The translations under genes were made by a program, and so were the position numbers. This document shows, piece after piece, positions 11,301-22,257 of a stretch of 64,000 nucleotides of DNA; position 1 is the stretch's first letter; the number at the start of each line of letters is the position of its first letter. The notes under the pieces are model-generated. The model searched no databases, had not been told where the DNA came from, and saw only the letters and a list, made by a program, of their open reading frames with translations. The stretch spans positions 395,084-459,083 of the forward strand of contig NC_049980.1 in assembly GCF_000003815.2 (NCBI RefSeq). Reading direction: 5' to 3'. This DNA comes from Branchiostoma floridae. Lineage: Eukaryota; Chordata; Leptocardii; Amphioxiformes; Branchiostomatidae.

Positions 11301-14300
11301 TGCAAGCCTCGTTTTTCCAGAAGCAGAGTGACATGCGATCTGGGTTGATGTCAAAGCCGTTTTGGAACACGATATCTTGTAATGTTATGTTCTGTTTCGT
11401 CCGAAAAAAAATAAATCAAATACCAATGGTTAGCAATGCACCTGTCCCACGGACATGGTATGTGATATTGGGTTTTCTTTTGCACAACCAGTTAAGTCTC
11501 ATATGATATACACAGTCGTGCGCACAATGCACACTGACCCATACGCATATTAATCGTTTTGTGTCAGTTTTAGGTACACAGGCATGTGCAGTACACACTG
11601 CCACCTGGTACACATAGCTAAATCAGGCACAAAACAACTTAGATGCGTACGAGGTGCGTATTGTGCAAAAAAGCGTAAATACGGACCTGATACGGACATT
11701 TGCACGCTCGTGTTACTGCGGCATAGCTTTGTGTACGGAAAGGGTATAGATGTATTACTATGTCACATATGAAGCTTCATTCGAAAGGCAAACAATAGTT
11801 TAATCCGTACTCACCCCTATGGTAGAGTTGATGGTATCGTCAGGATTGAAGCCGATGGCCAGGAGAGTGGGGATGTCTAACTGAGTTCTGTACAGGTACG
11901 GAGACAGGTAAGATGTCTCTACTAACGTCAGTTTCCCGGCATCAAACCTTCACGAAGAGAAATAACGGGCGAAACAATCAATGAATGTTAAAATATGATA
12001 TACCGGATTGCCTCCACAGCACGTGAAATGAAAGCGAGTCTTGCTTAGAGCTTAGCATTAGGAGTTTGGAAGTCTTGATTGACGAATCTAAAATGACGCC
12101 TATTTGATGCCACGGTGTTTTGTTGTATGGAGCAATGTGGATACCTGGAAAGAACTCCCAGTGTTTTCACTCGTAGGTCTACTTATAGTGGGGTCCCATG
12201 TTGAGTTTAACTGCGATTAAAAAAAAGTTCGGCCTTACTCCAAAATAGCCCAAGGGCAATGATAAGGTCACATCCGAAAGAACAGTAAGAAAGTGGCCCA
12301 CAAACTGCCTAGGGGGCCCCCCTTTTTCAAATTGTAGAGAGAGAGAGAGAAATGGTTTATTGGATTAAAAAACTGTTGCAGCCTAACGGCTGAATTGCAA
12401 TTTTGTACAATGATCACAAATTTCACATATACGTATACATATATATATATACAACATATTAAATACGCTGGACTGACATGTCCGATTCCTTTAAAAAACA
12501 CTGCAAGTTTTCATTGAGGAGTCTGACGCAATAGGAGAAAGTGCTGTTACTCAACCGGGACATCCTACATTTGAAACTGGTGTAGCTGGCATTATTCCTT
12601 AAAGTTCCTTAAAGTAGCTAAGCATTTGCAGGGCATACATATGTATACCGTGGATAGCCTTACTTAAATCAATGACGTTACGAAGACAATAATGAAAAAG
12701 TTCCCTAAACAAGTATTCTCGATCTGTTTCCACTTCAATTGTTACAGGGAATTGATTAGGATAAGGTCACGGGATACGTACATGTTCATGTTGCAGATTG
12801 TGACAGCCGGAAATGGTAAGCCATCGGTAAACTGCAACTTCGTATCGGTGATGGTGTCGTAGCTGAAATAGTCCATGATCCTGAACAGCGCGGAAGGATT
12901 TATTTTAGTCAGTGATGCAGCAAGCACATTTGAGATTTCTCAACTAAAATAGTTCCCTTTTCAAAAGATACACAGGTTTATCAATCAATCAATCAATACA
13001 TGTATCAATCAGTTTATAGCCTGGGTTCTATATGGAAAGTGGTACGCTCCGGCGTTTATTATACACTATATACAGTCGCTTCTCTACATTTGCAGAAGCG
13101 AACATAGAGCGAACTACTACCCTTATGGTACCCAGGCTAGTCAATTCATTAACCAATCAACAAATCAGTCAATGTACTTACATAGAGCTCAACATGTATG
13201 AGAATCCGCTATATGAAGCCAGAATGGCAAAAACCCACAGGACCCGGAAGTAACCGCTTGGGGCGATCACAATCTGGTGAAAAAGAATGAACAACAGATG
13301 CCTGAGATCCTCAAGACGACAAATGACACATAAATTATAAAAACTTACTCTATGGAAAGTTTGGAAACATTATTCAGCCCATTAGCCTTCTACATCAAAA
13401 TGTAGGCAGCTAATATTCATGGACTGTTATAACAAGACATACAACGATGTAACTATATCAAAAGTACGCTATTTAAAAAAAGAAAGAGTTGCCAACAATA
13501 TTCTAGGAAACATCACCAAGTTTCGTTATCCTAGAACAAGCCTTCTGGGAGTAATACTACGTCAAAGATGGCGCCGGCACGTTTTGGAACCTTGAAATAA
13601 AGGCAGCTTGCTGACATATACAATTACAGATATCACAAGTAGAATAACAGCAACAACAACAGCAACAACCCTTCAGCACAGTGACAGATATCAATTATTC
13701 AGATAGATCCAGTGAATATCGGGGTATTGTACACTTATCCCGGATCTACCGCAGGAAAGCCCTCTTTCTTTACATTATTTATCATGCTTTATCACCTTTC
13801 ATGCTAAAGCATTATCATCTTTCATGTTTTACATGCTGCAAATATATCAGTTGACAGAAAATCCTGGGTATGGCGGTCTTTAAAATGGTGGGATTTCTTC
13901 CTTTTTGTTCTAATTAAACAAACAAACAAACTCCAGTAGCGCAGAACGTCACTTAAGGGCCCATTATCAAGCTTGGCTTTTGTTTTCAGGACCCCCACCC
14001 ATCTTCTGAACATTATAAGGATATGTCCACAGATTCTTGCCATATGCTAGAAACGGATCAACTGATGATAAAATTTAACAACGCTCTTTGGCACTTGTAC
14101 AGAACGGCACACAGAACAATTAGAACAGTATGTTATTTTTACTGATGCTTGGGCAACCTTTGAGCGGCCAACCTTTGCAAGTATTTTACCGACTTTTAAA
14201 TCATTCATTTATATCATGGATTATATCCAAATAATGTGGTCCTGGATCTGACAAATCATAAAATTATAGATAACATTCGATTAATAAAGCGAAAAAAAAT

Positions 14301-14716
14301 AACATTGTTCAAACCAAAATTACTAAATGTTGTAAAAAAAAAATATTGTCATGCCAACAGAAAGAATTTGAAATTAATATTTTTTTGGAAATTGTTGCAA
14401 AGATATTTTAGGAAAAGTCACCAAGTGTAATTGTTCAGCAGAAGCCGTTTAGTAGTTATTAGACGTCAAAGTTGGCGCAGGCACCTTTAGAAGACCCCCC
14501 CCCCCACCCCATCCCGCCTGGATATGGTCAATGGAAGTCGGCATTTTCATGCCTATACAGACGCTGCTTTGCTGAAACAAATCAATTTCCGTCCACCCGT
14601 CCTTATTCTATTTCTCAGGTAATACAAAATGCAGCACATACCCTGTTAAGTCCGTGTAGAGTCGTGTTACCGGCGAACTCTTTCTCAGGGGACTCTTTCT
14701 CCTCTTGGGGCGACAT
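5157..14716 (-). CDS. ASIC-like DEG/ENaC sodium channel, 12 coding exons
   Basis: Amiloride-sensitive, acid-sensing-type trimeric cation channel of the plasma membrane. Exons in gene order: 14716-14642, 13273-13182, 12880-12782, 11947-11815, 11391-11293, 10924-10799, 9853-9701, 9116-8972, 8276-8220, 6834-6684, 6374-6283, 5350-5157. All introns are GT-AG, phases match and the total is 1416 nt (471 aa plus stop). Hallmarks: N-terminal TTLHGL with the HG gating motif (21-22); TM1 about 33-53; FPAVTICN after TM1; the extracellular Cys-rich domain with PPWGVC, NCSCR and CDCPVPC; TM2 with GLFIGAS (GAS filter 419-421). The histidine shortly after TM1 that contributes to proton gating in vertebrate ASIC1 is not conserved (DYFSYDTIT), and the glycine at the degenerin site aligns with Ser (QLASNIGG). 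Proton sensitivity is therefore uncertain. Amphioxus has many DEG/ENaC genes, so orthology to vertebrate ASICs is not proven. Confidence 0.93.
5614..6152. mobile_element. 539-bp MITE with ~32-bp terminal inverted repeats
   Basis: It begins GGCCACAGCAAGTAAAT.TT and ends AAATTTACTTGCTGTGGCC, which are inverted copies. Direct TAA flanks lie at 5611-5613 and 6153-6155. A three-base TWA target site is the habit of PIF/Harbinger, so this may be a non-autonomous member, though TA (Tc1/mariner) cannot be excluded. It sits in the last intron of the channel gene. Further copies are at 56471-56983, 46605-46660 and 62060-62390. Confidence 0.8.
6283..6374 (-). CDS. ASIC-like exon 11
   Basis: Encodes [18 protein letters not shown], matching the conserved FFEALNYEKI strand before TM2. 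The donor splits the Ser codon at the degenerin position. Confidence 0.92.
6428..6650. repeat. (TG)n microsatellite
   Basis: Long TG/TGTGCG run with poly Val-Cys shadow frames in the last-but-one intron of the channel gene. Confidence 0.95.
6684..6834 (-). CDS. ASIC-like exon 10
   Basis: Encodes [25 protein letters not shown] and [13 protein letters not shown], the CxCPxPC motif and the segment leading back to the membrane. Confidence 0.93.
7066..7775. mobile_element. Palindrome-rich DNA element
   Basis: Two nested inverted repeats are visible: 7168-7289, centred on CGACACCGGTGCCGGTGTCG, and 7621-7768, where about 60 bp beginning CCCGCC and containing ACATGGTGTCATAACG folds onto its inverse. 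A shorter copy with the same left end (AGCCAGGCGCCGCGGACC) and right end (GGGGCGGGTCATTAA) is at 36681-36925, and a right-end piece at 46200-46305. Confidence 0.75.
8220..8276 (-). CDS. ASIC-like exon 9 (57 nt)
   Basis: A 57-nt exon encoding [18 protein letters not shown], between acceptor ACCCCAG and donor GTGAGT. It is too short to show as a frame of its own but is needed to connect [11 protein letters not shown] with CDCPVPC. Confidence 0.88.
   Translation of the reverse strand, partial: EKRHYATQVIPPLASELY
8972..9116 (-). CDS. ASIC-like exon 8
   Basis: Encodes [23 protein letters not shown] and [11 protein letters not shown], the thumb-domain cysteine cluster. Donor GTACCT splits a Gly codon. 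Confidence 0.93.
9289..9388. other. Assembly gap (100 N)
   Basis: A run of exactly 100 N in an intron of the channel gene. No coding sequence is expected there, since the flanking exons join in phase. Confidence 1.
9701..9853 (-). CDS. ASIC-like exon 7
   Basis: Encodes [11 protein letters not shown], then [15 protein letters not shown], the palm strand with the H-x-Q-DEPP signature, and [16 protein letters not shown]. 51 codons, phase 0. Confidence 0.93.
10062..10290 (+). pseudogene. LINE ORF2 C-terminal fragment
   Basis: The frame reads [20 protein letters not shown] followed by LATLAEDSE and VPLRP. This is the signature found at the C-terminus of many RTE/BovB-like ORF2 proteins (GRPRxxWxDxIKEW..LAxDR). 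It is a short dead remnant in an intron of the channel gene. A minus-strand fragment of similar type is at 25985-26110. Confidence 0.65.
10799..10924 (-). CDS. ASIC-like exon 6
   Basis: Encodes [11 protein letters not shown] (conserved GxCYTFN motif) and [14 protein letters not shown]. 42 codons, phase 0 at both ends. Confidence 0.93.
11293..11391 (-). CDS. ASIC-like exon 5
   Basis: Encodes [20 protein letters not shown] and [12 protein letters not shown], matching the ASIC region DMLLxCxFRGExC. Phase 0 at both ends, 33 codons. Confidence 0.88.
11815..11947 (-). CDS. ASIC-like exon 4
   Basis: Encodes [20 protein letters not shown] and a variable finger segment with an NST glycosylation sequon near its end. 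The acceptor is weak in pyrimidines (GTGAAG), but the reading frame and phase fit exactly. Confidence 0.8.
12340..12720 (-). mobile_element. Degenerate LINE 3' end
   Basis: On the minus strand, a decayed C-terminus resembling [18 protein letters not shown] is followed by a 3' tail with a CAGCCGTTAGGCTG hairpin, CAATAAACC and a CT-rich tail. The layout matches the better preserved LINE end at 59868-60240. Confidence 0.5.
12782..12880 (-). CDS. ASIC-like exon 3
   Basis: Encodes [11 protein letters not shown] through [12 protein letters not shown], the conserved FPAVTxCN motif just outside TM1. Donor GTACGT splits the Met codon shared with the next exon. Confidence 0.9.
13182..13273 (-). CDS. 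ASIC-like exon 2 (TM1)
   Basis: Acceptor CACCAG, donor GTAAGT, phase 0 in and 2 out. Encodes [20 protein letters not shown], the first membrane segment. Confidence 0.9.
13487..13586. repeat. Fragment of TTAA/GACGTC element family
   Basis: GTTGCCAACAATATT...CACCAAGTTTCGT...GTCAAAGATGGCGCCGGCAC matches the right arm of the element at 18823-20062. Confidence 0.6.
14392..14527. repeat. Fragment of TTAA/GACGTC element family
   Basis: Same arm as at 13487-13586 but longer. It runs to GCCTGGATATGGTCAA, close to the terminal repeat of the 18823 element. It lies between exons 1 and 2 of the channel gene. Confidence 0.65.
14642..14716 (-). CDS. ASIC-like exon 1 (start, HG motif)
   Basis: Encodes residues 1-25, beginning MSPQEEKES and ending STOP-free at LHGLNR, followed by donor GTATGT in phase 0. 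The Met is chosen because [10 protein letters not shown] lines up with the ASIC N-terminus FASSSTLHGL and because the joined frame is complete. Untranslated exons further upstream cannot be excluded. Confidence 0.85.
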
Positions 14717-15006
14717 GGCGGAAGGTTATTGCTAATGCATAGAAATGACGAAAAACCGCTGCAGACTTTTGTTGTTCTCTCAGCTCTGCGAATGAAAAGG
14801 TTGAGAAATTTGCATAGAAATAGGCATGGGCGTAATGTTATTCTAGGGTCTACAGGATTTTCTATACTAATGCTGGATCTTTTGTTGAAGTGGCGACTTA
14901 TAGCCAAGTTAAGCTTGACTCGTGGACCTACAGGTCACGGGATCGACTCAGGGCCTTCCTGGGTAGATTTTGTTTTCTTGATGAGAAATGTATTTTACAC
15001 GACTTA

Positions 15007-15316
15007 ACGGGGCCGCCCTAAGATGCCCGCTTTTATTACGCGCTCGAACTCACGGCGCTCCATCACTAGTTGCCAAAGAGTGGTCAAGTTTTGATCAATG
15101 AATTTTTATCACATTCATCTAGAGACCATACTTGAATAAGGAAGGCATCCTTACTGTTCATGGACCCTTCACCCTCTGCGTTATAACTGGCACCGAGGAC
15201 GTTATCGTGAATATAAATTCCGATTTTGAGCTACGTTAGACAGTGCGCCCTAACTTGCCAAGCTTTTGGAATTTTCTCTCTTCTTAGGGAAGGGCACATC
15301 TTAGGACGGCCCCCGT
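15007..15316. mobile_element. ~310-bp MITE with inverted ends
   Basis: The left end CGGGGCCGCCCTAAGATG is inverted at the right as CATCTTAGGACGGCCCCCG. The flanks are TTAA on the left and TTAC on the right, so a TTAA target is possible. Confidence 0.65.
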
Positions 15317-16659
15317 TACATGTAATAGGTGTACAAGTAATCGGTACCTGACTTTGAAGTTTCAAGCGACAAATTGGCGACCTGTTGGCTCCTGATAGCG
15401 AATGTATTTCGATCAGCTTTACAGCGTTCGCAGTCTTTGTGGCAAATTATGCGGCGACGGTTTAGTTGAGGAAGGCGACCTTTACAGACATGGAGCGATA
15501 CGCCCCGTCCCGACTCTTTGCCAAGACCTCAGAGTCCGCCCGCGACTGCGGAACCTGTACATTTTCTAATATGGAATGATACCTCATGTTTTTTTTTTTT
15601 TGGTCTCCAAACCCTAACTGTATTTACATAAACGCCGAAACGAAGATCTTCATTGTCAATGAAGAGAACCATGGTACGATGACTCCAGACCTTAAAGTAT
15701 TTTGTATATTATACACGCAAGAACAAACCTAGACCTTCGCGGGTATTTCGAATCCTTAAAAAATTTCCAAAAGCATGACATTCCTTGATATACAGTTACC
15801 TTCTGACGCATTTGGGACGTACGTCAAGTATGGCAGATCGGGTGGGAACCGTTCCATCTAAATTTATTTGGAATTTACACGTCAACGTCTAAACATATCC
15901 AAACAAACAACAATCATGTATTCTTTATTTGTACATTAGGCAATGCTGATTTGTTTATCTAGATGACATGCTGTAGCGTGACAATTTTCGCCCATACCCT
16001 CCCACCAAGAAAACATTTTTTGCCCTGACTCACGGTAATCGCACAAAAACAGCAGTGAAATGACCAAATGTAGTTCGGCTAAGACCCCCATACGGATCTC
16101 CTACGTACTTAATTATATGCATAGCAGAACTCCCCGTAACATCCCCATCCAACAAGGACAGGCACCTGCGCTGCGACCTAAAAGTTTCCAGATGGTTCAA
16201 CGAATTTCATATATGGAAAATAATTTTTCACCCTTTGTATATATGTGTCTTTATAGCGTGGCCTGTGCAGTCGACATTTGCCTAAAACTGGACGTTAAAA
16301 TAGTCTTGTTAGGTGTAAGCTTTGGAGAATGTAGGACGCCATTAATCCTCAGTTTGGGGCACTTTGTGTTGGGGTACGGTCATGCAATCATCGTACGATC
16401 GCTAACTTCGAGCATGAAATCATGTAAGTCTCATGCAATGCTGTTTTGGATCCATGTCAGTGGTTGGTTCCCTCTGGTCTTGCTTGAAAATCAAAATTGT
16501 ACAACCGTCGCACGACATTTGTGACCGCGATCTAAGACACTGTTGTGAAACGAGTCTCACAGAGCGCCACGTATAAGAGTTATTATGGAATGTCCCGGTA
16601 TATATCATTTAAACTCCTGGCTCTGATTGACCAAGGTGCTTTTATCATTGGATTAACTT
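15317..16659. other. Upstream of the channel gene, nothing recognised
   Basis: No coding segment or repeat recognised. The promoter of the ASIC-like gene is expected somewhere between 14717 and here, but no motif is clear enough to name. Confidence 0.4.
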
Positions 16660-17098
16660 ACTATAGTCCCCTGGAGACCAGACTCAAATCCGGTGAAGGG
16701 CATATATGCATATCGTTTGGGCTGCACTGTTTTCAGTAATTCATAAGGATGGGATGTTTTCATAGTTTATGTGGTCCCTGAAATTGTGGAGCTACATTTT
16801 TTAAAACAGATTTAGGAATTGGAATAACGAAAGTGCTAAGATTCTTCTGTTTCATAGATCCAGCTGCGAAATGCTGCTTTATGAACTATGGAGACCCGAC
16901 TCAAATCCGGTGAAGGGCATAATATGCATATCGTTTGGGGCTGCACTGTTTTCAGTATTTCATAACGACGTTTTCATAGTTAATGTGGTAACTAAAATTG
17001 TGGAGCTACATTTTTTTACAGATCTAATGATCGAAATAACAAGTGCTAAGATTCGTCTGTTTCATAGATCCAGCTGCGAAATGCTGCTTATAAGGACA
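16660..17098. repeat. Two-copy tandem duplication, ~225-bp unit
   Basis: GACTCAAATCCGGTGAAGGG...GCATATCGTTTGG...CTGCACTGTTTTCAGTA occurs at about 16680 and again at about 16900. Both copies run on to TTTCATAGATCCAGCTGCG. Confidence 0.85.
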
Positions 17099-17199
17099 AC
17101 GAACAAACGAACCCTAAATGAAAAAAACCCATACCTATACTGTGGTCAGACATTAGTGAATATACCAGGTACAAATGCAGATGGAGATATACGATAAAG

Positions 17200-18180
17200 G
17201 GCGGCTTTTTTTCAGGAATTTTCCAGTCATTTATTAGTTACTGGACTTGATACACGTCGAAAAGCGCTGTGAAAGTCCTTATGACATTATATTTTTGTAT
17301 ACATGTATGCCATGTGTTTGAAACCAAATGGCATTACAGTAAAAATAAACATAACGATTGGCATTCAAGTACATACTTAAAAGCCACGTGTACTCTGTTT
17401 TTATCAAAGTAGGTCAGAATTAGAAAGGCGATTTTGACATCTTTAGTCAAAATTCCTTCCAAATGGTTTTTAACACTCAAACACACCGAACTTACCTTAA
17501 TTTTCAGCACTGCTTGGCTACCGGTAAGCAATTCTCGTCCTCTACCCAACGTTTGCGAGTTAACACATGTAGTTGTGATCCCTTTTTGGGAATCCCGTGC
17601 AGGTAACAGTGATTTTAAAACGTCGGATTTCGTTTGTTTGAGCAGCAGATGTAGCGTCTTAGCTCGACACGTTTGGCAACTTTTGAAATGACCTCAACCG
17701 TTCCGAGTTACACGCTTTTAAGAACGCCCTCTAGAACGAGCGCCTTTGTTCGCAGCCAAGGCGCGAAGCCCGGTATCTAGGTTTGTTGACGGACCAAGCC
17801 AGGCGGTCGTCTGTGAAACTCCTGAGTAGTTTGTTTATACAGACTGTTTGTTGTCTCCCATGAAAACGCTGCTTATTTTGGCAACGGCCTTTAGGCGGCT
17901 TCTGTAGCTACGCTAATTTTCTTCTCATATCCCTGAAGTACGACTATACCAAGGCCAGACAGGGCTATTTGCGAAAGGGATAAATGATGTTTGCTTTGTT
18001 GTCTTTTATGAAAACTAAAGGCAATTCTAGAGTGCAGTTGGACCTTTTTTACGTTATCCCGGCAGTTCAAATACACGTTCGCATTTGGGCCGAAAAGAGT
18101 ACGTACGCCGGGCTGATTTAGAAATAAACAACATTTTCAACACATGAACAGACTAAAGTAGACAGCACCTGGTCACTGAC
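17200..18180. other. Intergenic, nothing recognised
   Basis: No splice-flanked coding segment or clear repeat seen. Confidence 0.4.
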
Positions 18181-18189
18181 CCTCAGATT

Positions 18190-18690
18190 CAGGTGTACTT
18201 ATTTCCACGAACCTTGTGAAATCTGTACGAATCTTATGTGATACGTACGAATCACTATGTGACACGCACGAACCTTATGCCAACCGGCCTACCGCTACTT
18301 TGGGGTAGGGCATGTTTATAGTGTTTATTTTTAATTTCAAAGCATGGAAATGACATGTACCGTCACGAAGATGTATCTAATAGCCCGTGACTTATTCTTT
18401 TGCTCCATTTCGTCGCGTCACATCGTATTTTCACTTCGCCGAAGATCGAAGCCGCTATCTTAAATGTCCCGTCCGTCTTGCACGTGGCCCTGGCAGCGGT
18501 TTGCCGGTTTGCTTAAGGTTCGTGCGTATAGCATAAGATTAGTGCGTTTGCCGCAGTGATTCGTGGGTATCATATAAGGTATACGTAGGTACGTTTCCGC
18601 ATAGTGATTCGTGCGTTTCTCATAAGATTCGTGACTTTTCGCATAGTGATTCGTGCGTTTCACATAAGATTCGTACGACTTTCATGAGGT
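18190..18690. repeat. Inverted minisatellite arms (ATTCGTGCG units)
   Basis: The left arm (about 18208-18280) repeats ACGCACGAA(T/C)C..TATG units; the right arm (about 18500-18690) repeats the inverse CATAAGATTCGTGCGTTT. The layout suggests the subterminal repeats of a DNA transposon, or a foldback element, with a ~220-bp middle. Confidence 0.6.
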
Positions 18691-18822
18691 TACTGCTAAT
18701 GCTTAGGCACCCTTAGTACCGAAGCACATTAGAAATACAAACATGAGCGATTCTGATGTATTATTTTATTTCTCTACCTTGTGTGCCAGAGTCCATTTCA
18801 AGCCACTGACATAGGTTTTTAA

Positions 18823-20062
18823 CCCTATCTAGACCGGGCTTTTTTGGTATACCTGGGACGGGGGGGGGGGGCTCTTTTGACCCCCCCCTTCGTAATTTCA
18901 AAACGGCTTGGGTTACGATNNNNNNNNNNNNNNNNNNNNNNNNNNNNNNNNNNNNNNNNNNNNNNNNNNNNNNNNNNNNNNNNNNNNNNNNNNNNNNNNN
19001 NNNNNNNNNNNNNNNNNNNNNNNNNNNNNNNNNNNNNNNNNNNNNNNNNNNNNNNNNNNNNNNNNNNNNNNNNNNNNNNNNNNNNNNNNNNNNNNNNNNN
19101 NNNNNNNNNNNNNNNNNNNNNNNNNNNNNNNNNNNNNNNNNNNNNNNNNNNNNNNNNNNNNNNNNNNNNNNNNNNNNNNNNNNNNNNNNNNNNNNNNNNN
19201 NNNNNNNNNNNNNNNNNNNNNNNNNNNNNNNNNNNNNNNNNNNNNNNNNNNNNNNNNNNNNNNNNNNNNNNNNNNNNNNNNNNNNNNNNNNNNNNNNNNN
19301 NNNNNNNNNNNNNNNNNNNNNNNNNNNNNNNNNNNNNNNNNNNNNNNNNNNNNNNNNNNNNNNNNNNNNNNNNNNNNNNNNNNNNNNNNNNNNNNNNNNN
19401 NNNNNNNNNNNNNNNNNNNNNNNNNNNNNNNNNNNNNNNNNNNNNNNNNNNNNNNNNNNNNNNNNNNATGACGACACACTGACGCCTATATGACCTCAGA
19501 AAATGACGTCATTTGTCCGCCATCTTGGATCGACAAGCTTGAATTTTCAAAAATACGATTTTTTCCACATATAACCCCAAAACCCAATAAAACTGGACTA
19601 AAAAGGTTCAAGTTATTGTGTTTTGTAAGAAAATAAAAGATTTTGACGGTATTTCAGTAAAAATAACATGTATTTATCATTGAAAATGTCATTGTCCGCC
19701 ATCTTGGATTTTGACCCATGACGTCATCAAATTAGCATAAATTATGAATATTTAATTAGAAATGTAACTTAAAATTACACAGGATGTTAATGATATAGAT
19801 AAAAAAAGTTTGGTCTAGCAATAAAACCTTGAAATCCCATAATTCAAACTGAAATTAGTAAATTTGGTAAAATATGCCTGTCAGAAACCCGTTGCCATGG
19901 CAACAGGAAAAATAACAAACTAAATTTTTTTTCACAGAATTGTTGCCAACAATATTTTGGGAAAAGTCACCAAGTTTCGTAGTCCTAGCATACGTCGTTC
20001 GGCAGTTATTTGACGTCAAAGTTGAAGCAGGCACTTTTACCCCCCCCCCCGTCTGGATAGGG
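18823..20062. mobile_element. Non-autonomous piggyBac-like element with TTAA target site
   Basis: TTAA at 18819-18822 is followed by CCCTATCTAGACCGGG. At the right, CCGTCTGGATAGGG is followed by TTAA at 20063-20066. Ends in CCC...GGG with a TTAA duplication are the piggyBac habit. The interior carries TGACGTCATCAAATTAGC and GCCATCTTGGAT motifs, shared in inverse orientation with the element at 20916-21876. No transposase frame is visible, but 548 N hide part of the interior. Confidence 0.75.
18920..19467. other. Assembly gap (548 N)
   Basis: Unsequenced interior of the TTAA element. The open frames that cross it are artefacts of N translation. Confidence 1.
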
Positions 20063-20066
20063 TTAA

Positions 20067-20911
20067 GACAATATTTGCAATAAGTTTGAATTATTTTGAA
20101 CAAAGAATGTTAGATTACAACTCTTCTATTTCTAGATTTGATATAAAAATTCATTTGAATCCCTTTTATATTAGAAACCTAATGAAGATGATATGCAATT
20201 ATCTATTAACAAATAAAATTAAATCCGAAACATGTACATTATTTATAACATTTTGGAGGAGTTTGGTTACTGTGCCAAATTAAGCATGCCCTATCGCACT
20301 TACTTCTGTTTTGAAATTTTACTCCTATTCTGTATACATTTTGTTAGTCATCGATGTATGACGTCCAACCATACTGCAAGGACATGTGACTTGCTTTCTT
20401 CTCAGTTCACTAACCTACTTACAAAATGTTACATAAAATGGTACAAACGGAAAGTAATGGTGAAATACAGCTATTCTTCAGAAATTATTGAAATATCCTA
20501 TTTCATATCATGAATATGAAATGATCGACACTACTCGGAAACGTCGAAACACACCAGATATTTCAGAATCAAATCTCGCAGACAAATAATTACAAAGATT
20601 TGGGGACATTTGTAAATAATGACTATTACAGCCTAAGTTACCTGCATTGACTAAGGATGTACTTCATGGAAAATGTGTCCTTCGTAGCCATGGCTCCGGG
20701 CATCGTTTCAAATTATCTTCTTTTCCAAAAACTCAGGCACTGTACATTGTCAGATCAGATTGGCCTACAGCTCCAGTGGTCTCTGTTTTGCTTCGTTAGG
20801 AAACGGTAGTAGTTATTTTCGAAACAGGAAGTAATTAGTAACGCTCCTAGTCCATTACGTCAGGCAACGGACAATTTGACAGATTTCTCAACAAATTTCA
20901 TAGATATGGCG
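20067..20911. other. Intergenic, nothing recognised
   Basis: AT-rich spacer between two DNA transposons without a supported gene. Confidence 0.4.
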
Positions 20912-20915
20912 TTAA

Positions 20916-21876
20916 CCCTCAAACCACCGTAGCTTTTTTGTGACGTAGATTACCGTATGGGGTCAAAACTGACCCCAAAACATTTTGTACAAATACAGTT
21001 TTTTGCATGAATCTTTTTGTGAGTAGTATATATGTATAGTTTTATTAATCTATGTGGGACAGTCTGACATGATTGGGTGAGAATACTTCAAGCTCATTAT
21101 CATAATTTATGCAAAAGATCATGAGGACCACATTTCGCACCAACGCTAGTCAGACCGGGAAGGAGGATTTTGATGCCTGAACCAGCTTCAATGCCATATA
21201 GCGCCCGAATGGCTTATGCTAGGGCCACCAAACTTGGTAACTTTTTAGAAAATGTTGATAGCAAACATTTTTAGTGAACAAAGTATGTTCAACATTTTTC
21301 ATGTTGCCATGGCAACGGAATTCTGATAGACATATTTATTACGAAATTTTCTAATTTTGTATTAAACATTTAGGTTTTGACTTTTTTGGGGCAAATAACA
21401 ATTGTTTATCACATCTTATAAAATTCAACATAAATTTCAGGACTCAGTATTCATAATTTATGCTAATTTGATGACGTCATCAGTCAAAATCCAAGATGGC
21501 GGCCGATATTACCTGGATGACGTCATAATGTCGTCATATGACATGGTAATGATACAAAAGTTGTTACAATAATTTTGGCTTACATGTACATCATTCTCTG
21601 AAAATTTCGTGATCCTACGACAAGTAGTTTAGGTGTGGGTTGCAAAGGTTTGTTTAAAAAAATGCTGGGGTCAGTTTTGACCCCACTGGACCATGCATAA
21701 ACTTTCGAGGATAACTTAATCAACAATGAGTCAATCTCAGTAAAAACGTATAAGAAGTTATAGGACAGATATACAAACAAACTTCTGGAAGGAAACTTGT
21801 TGTCGACCAGAAGTGACATAGTGGCAGACATTGATATACGCCTGGGGTCAGTTTTGACCCCATACGGTGGTTTGAG
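20916..21876. mobile_element. ~960-bp DNA transposon with 'TGGGGTCAAAACTGACCCC' ends
   Basis: The left end (TTAA)CCCTCAAACCACCG and the inner box ATGGGGTCAAAACTGACCCC are inverted at the right as GGGGTCAGTTTTGACCCCAT and CGGTGGTTTGAG. The left TTAA is intact; the right flank reads ATTA. The interior shares the TGACGTCAT/AAGATGGCGG block with the neighbouring element, so the two are related or one captured the other. Confidence 0.75.
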
Positions 21877-22257
21877 ATTACTTTAACAGAGACACAGAGA
21901 CACAGACGCTACTTTATGTTAATTACAATAAGGCAATACGACTGAGACAATTAAACATTCGGCTGAGTCCAATTTTTGCGTTGGATACCACAGTTAAACT
22001 AGATCAACAATAAAATATCGCCATGATCGTCATCAAACACTTCTAACAAGACTTTTTTTGATAATACAGTGATCACTACCAAACTATACTTGAAACTTTT
22101 GCTGTACAGAATCTGAACTTACAGTCAGGAACATCTGTTGCGGTCCGATATAGCGGTAATATTTGACCTCATTCAGTATGTATTACTATGCAACAGGAGA
22201 AATCTTTAAATATTCGTTTGTCCTCGAATCTGTTTACTACACATCAACATCTGTCAC

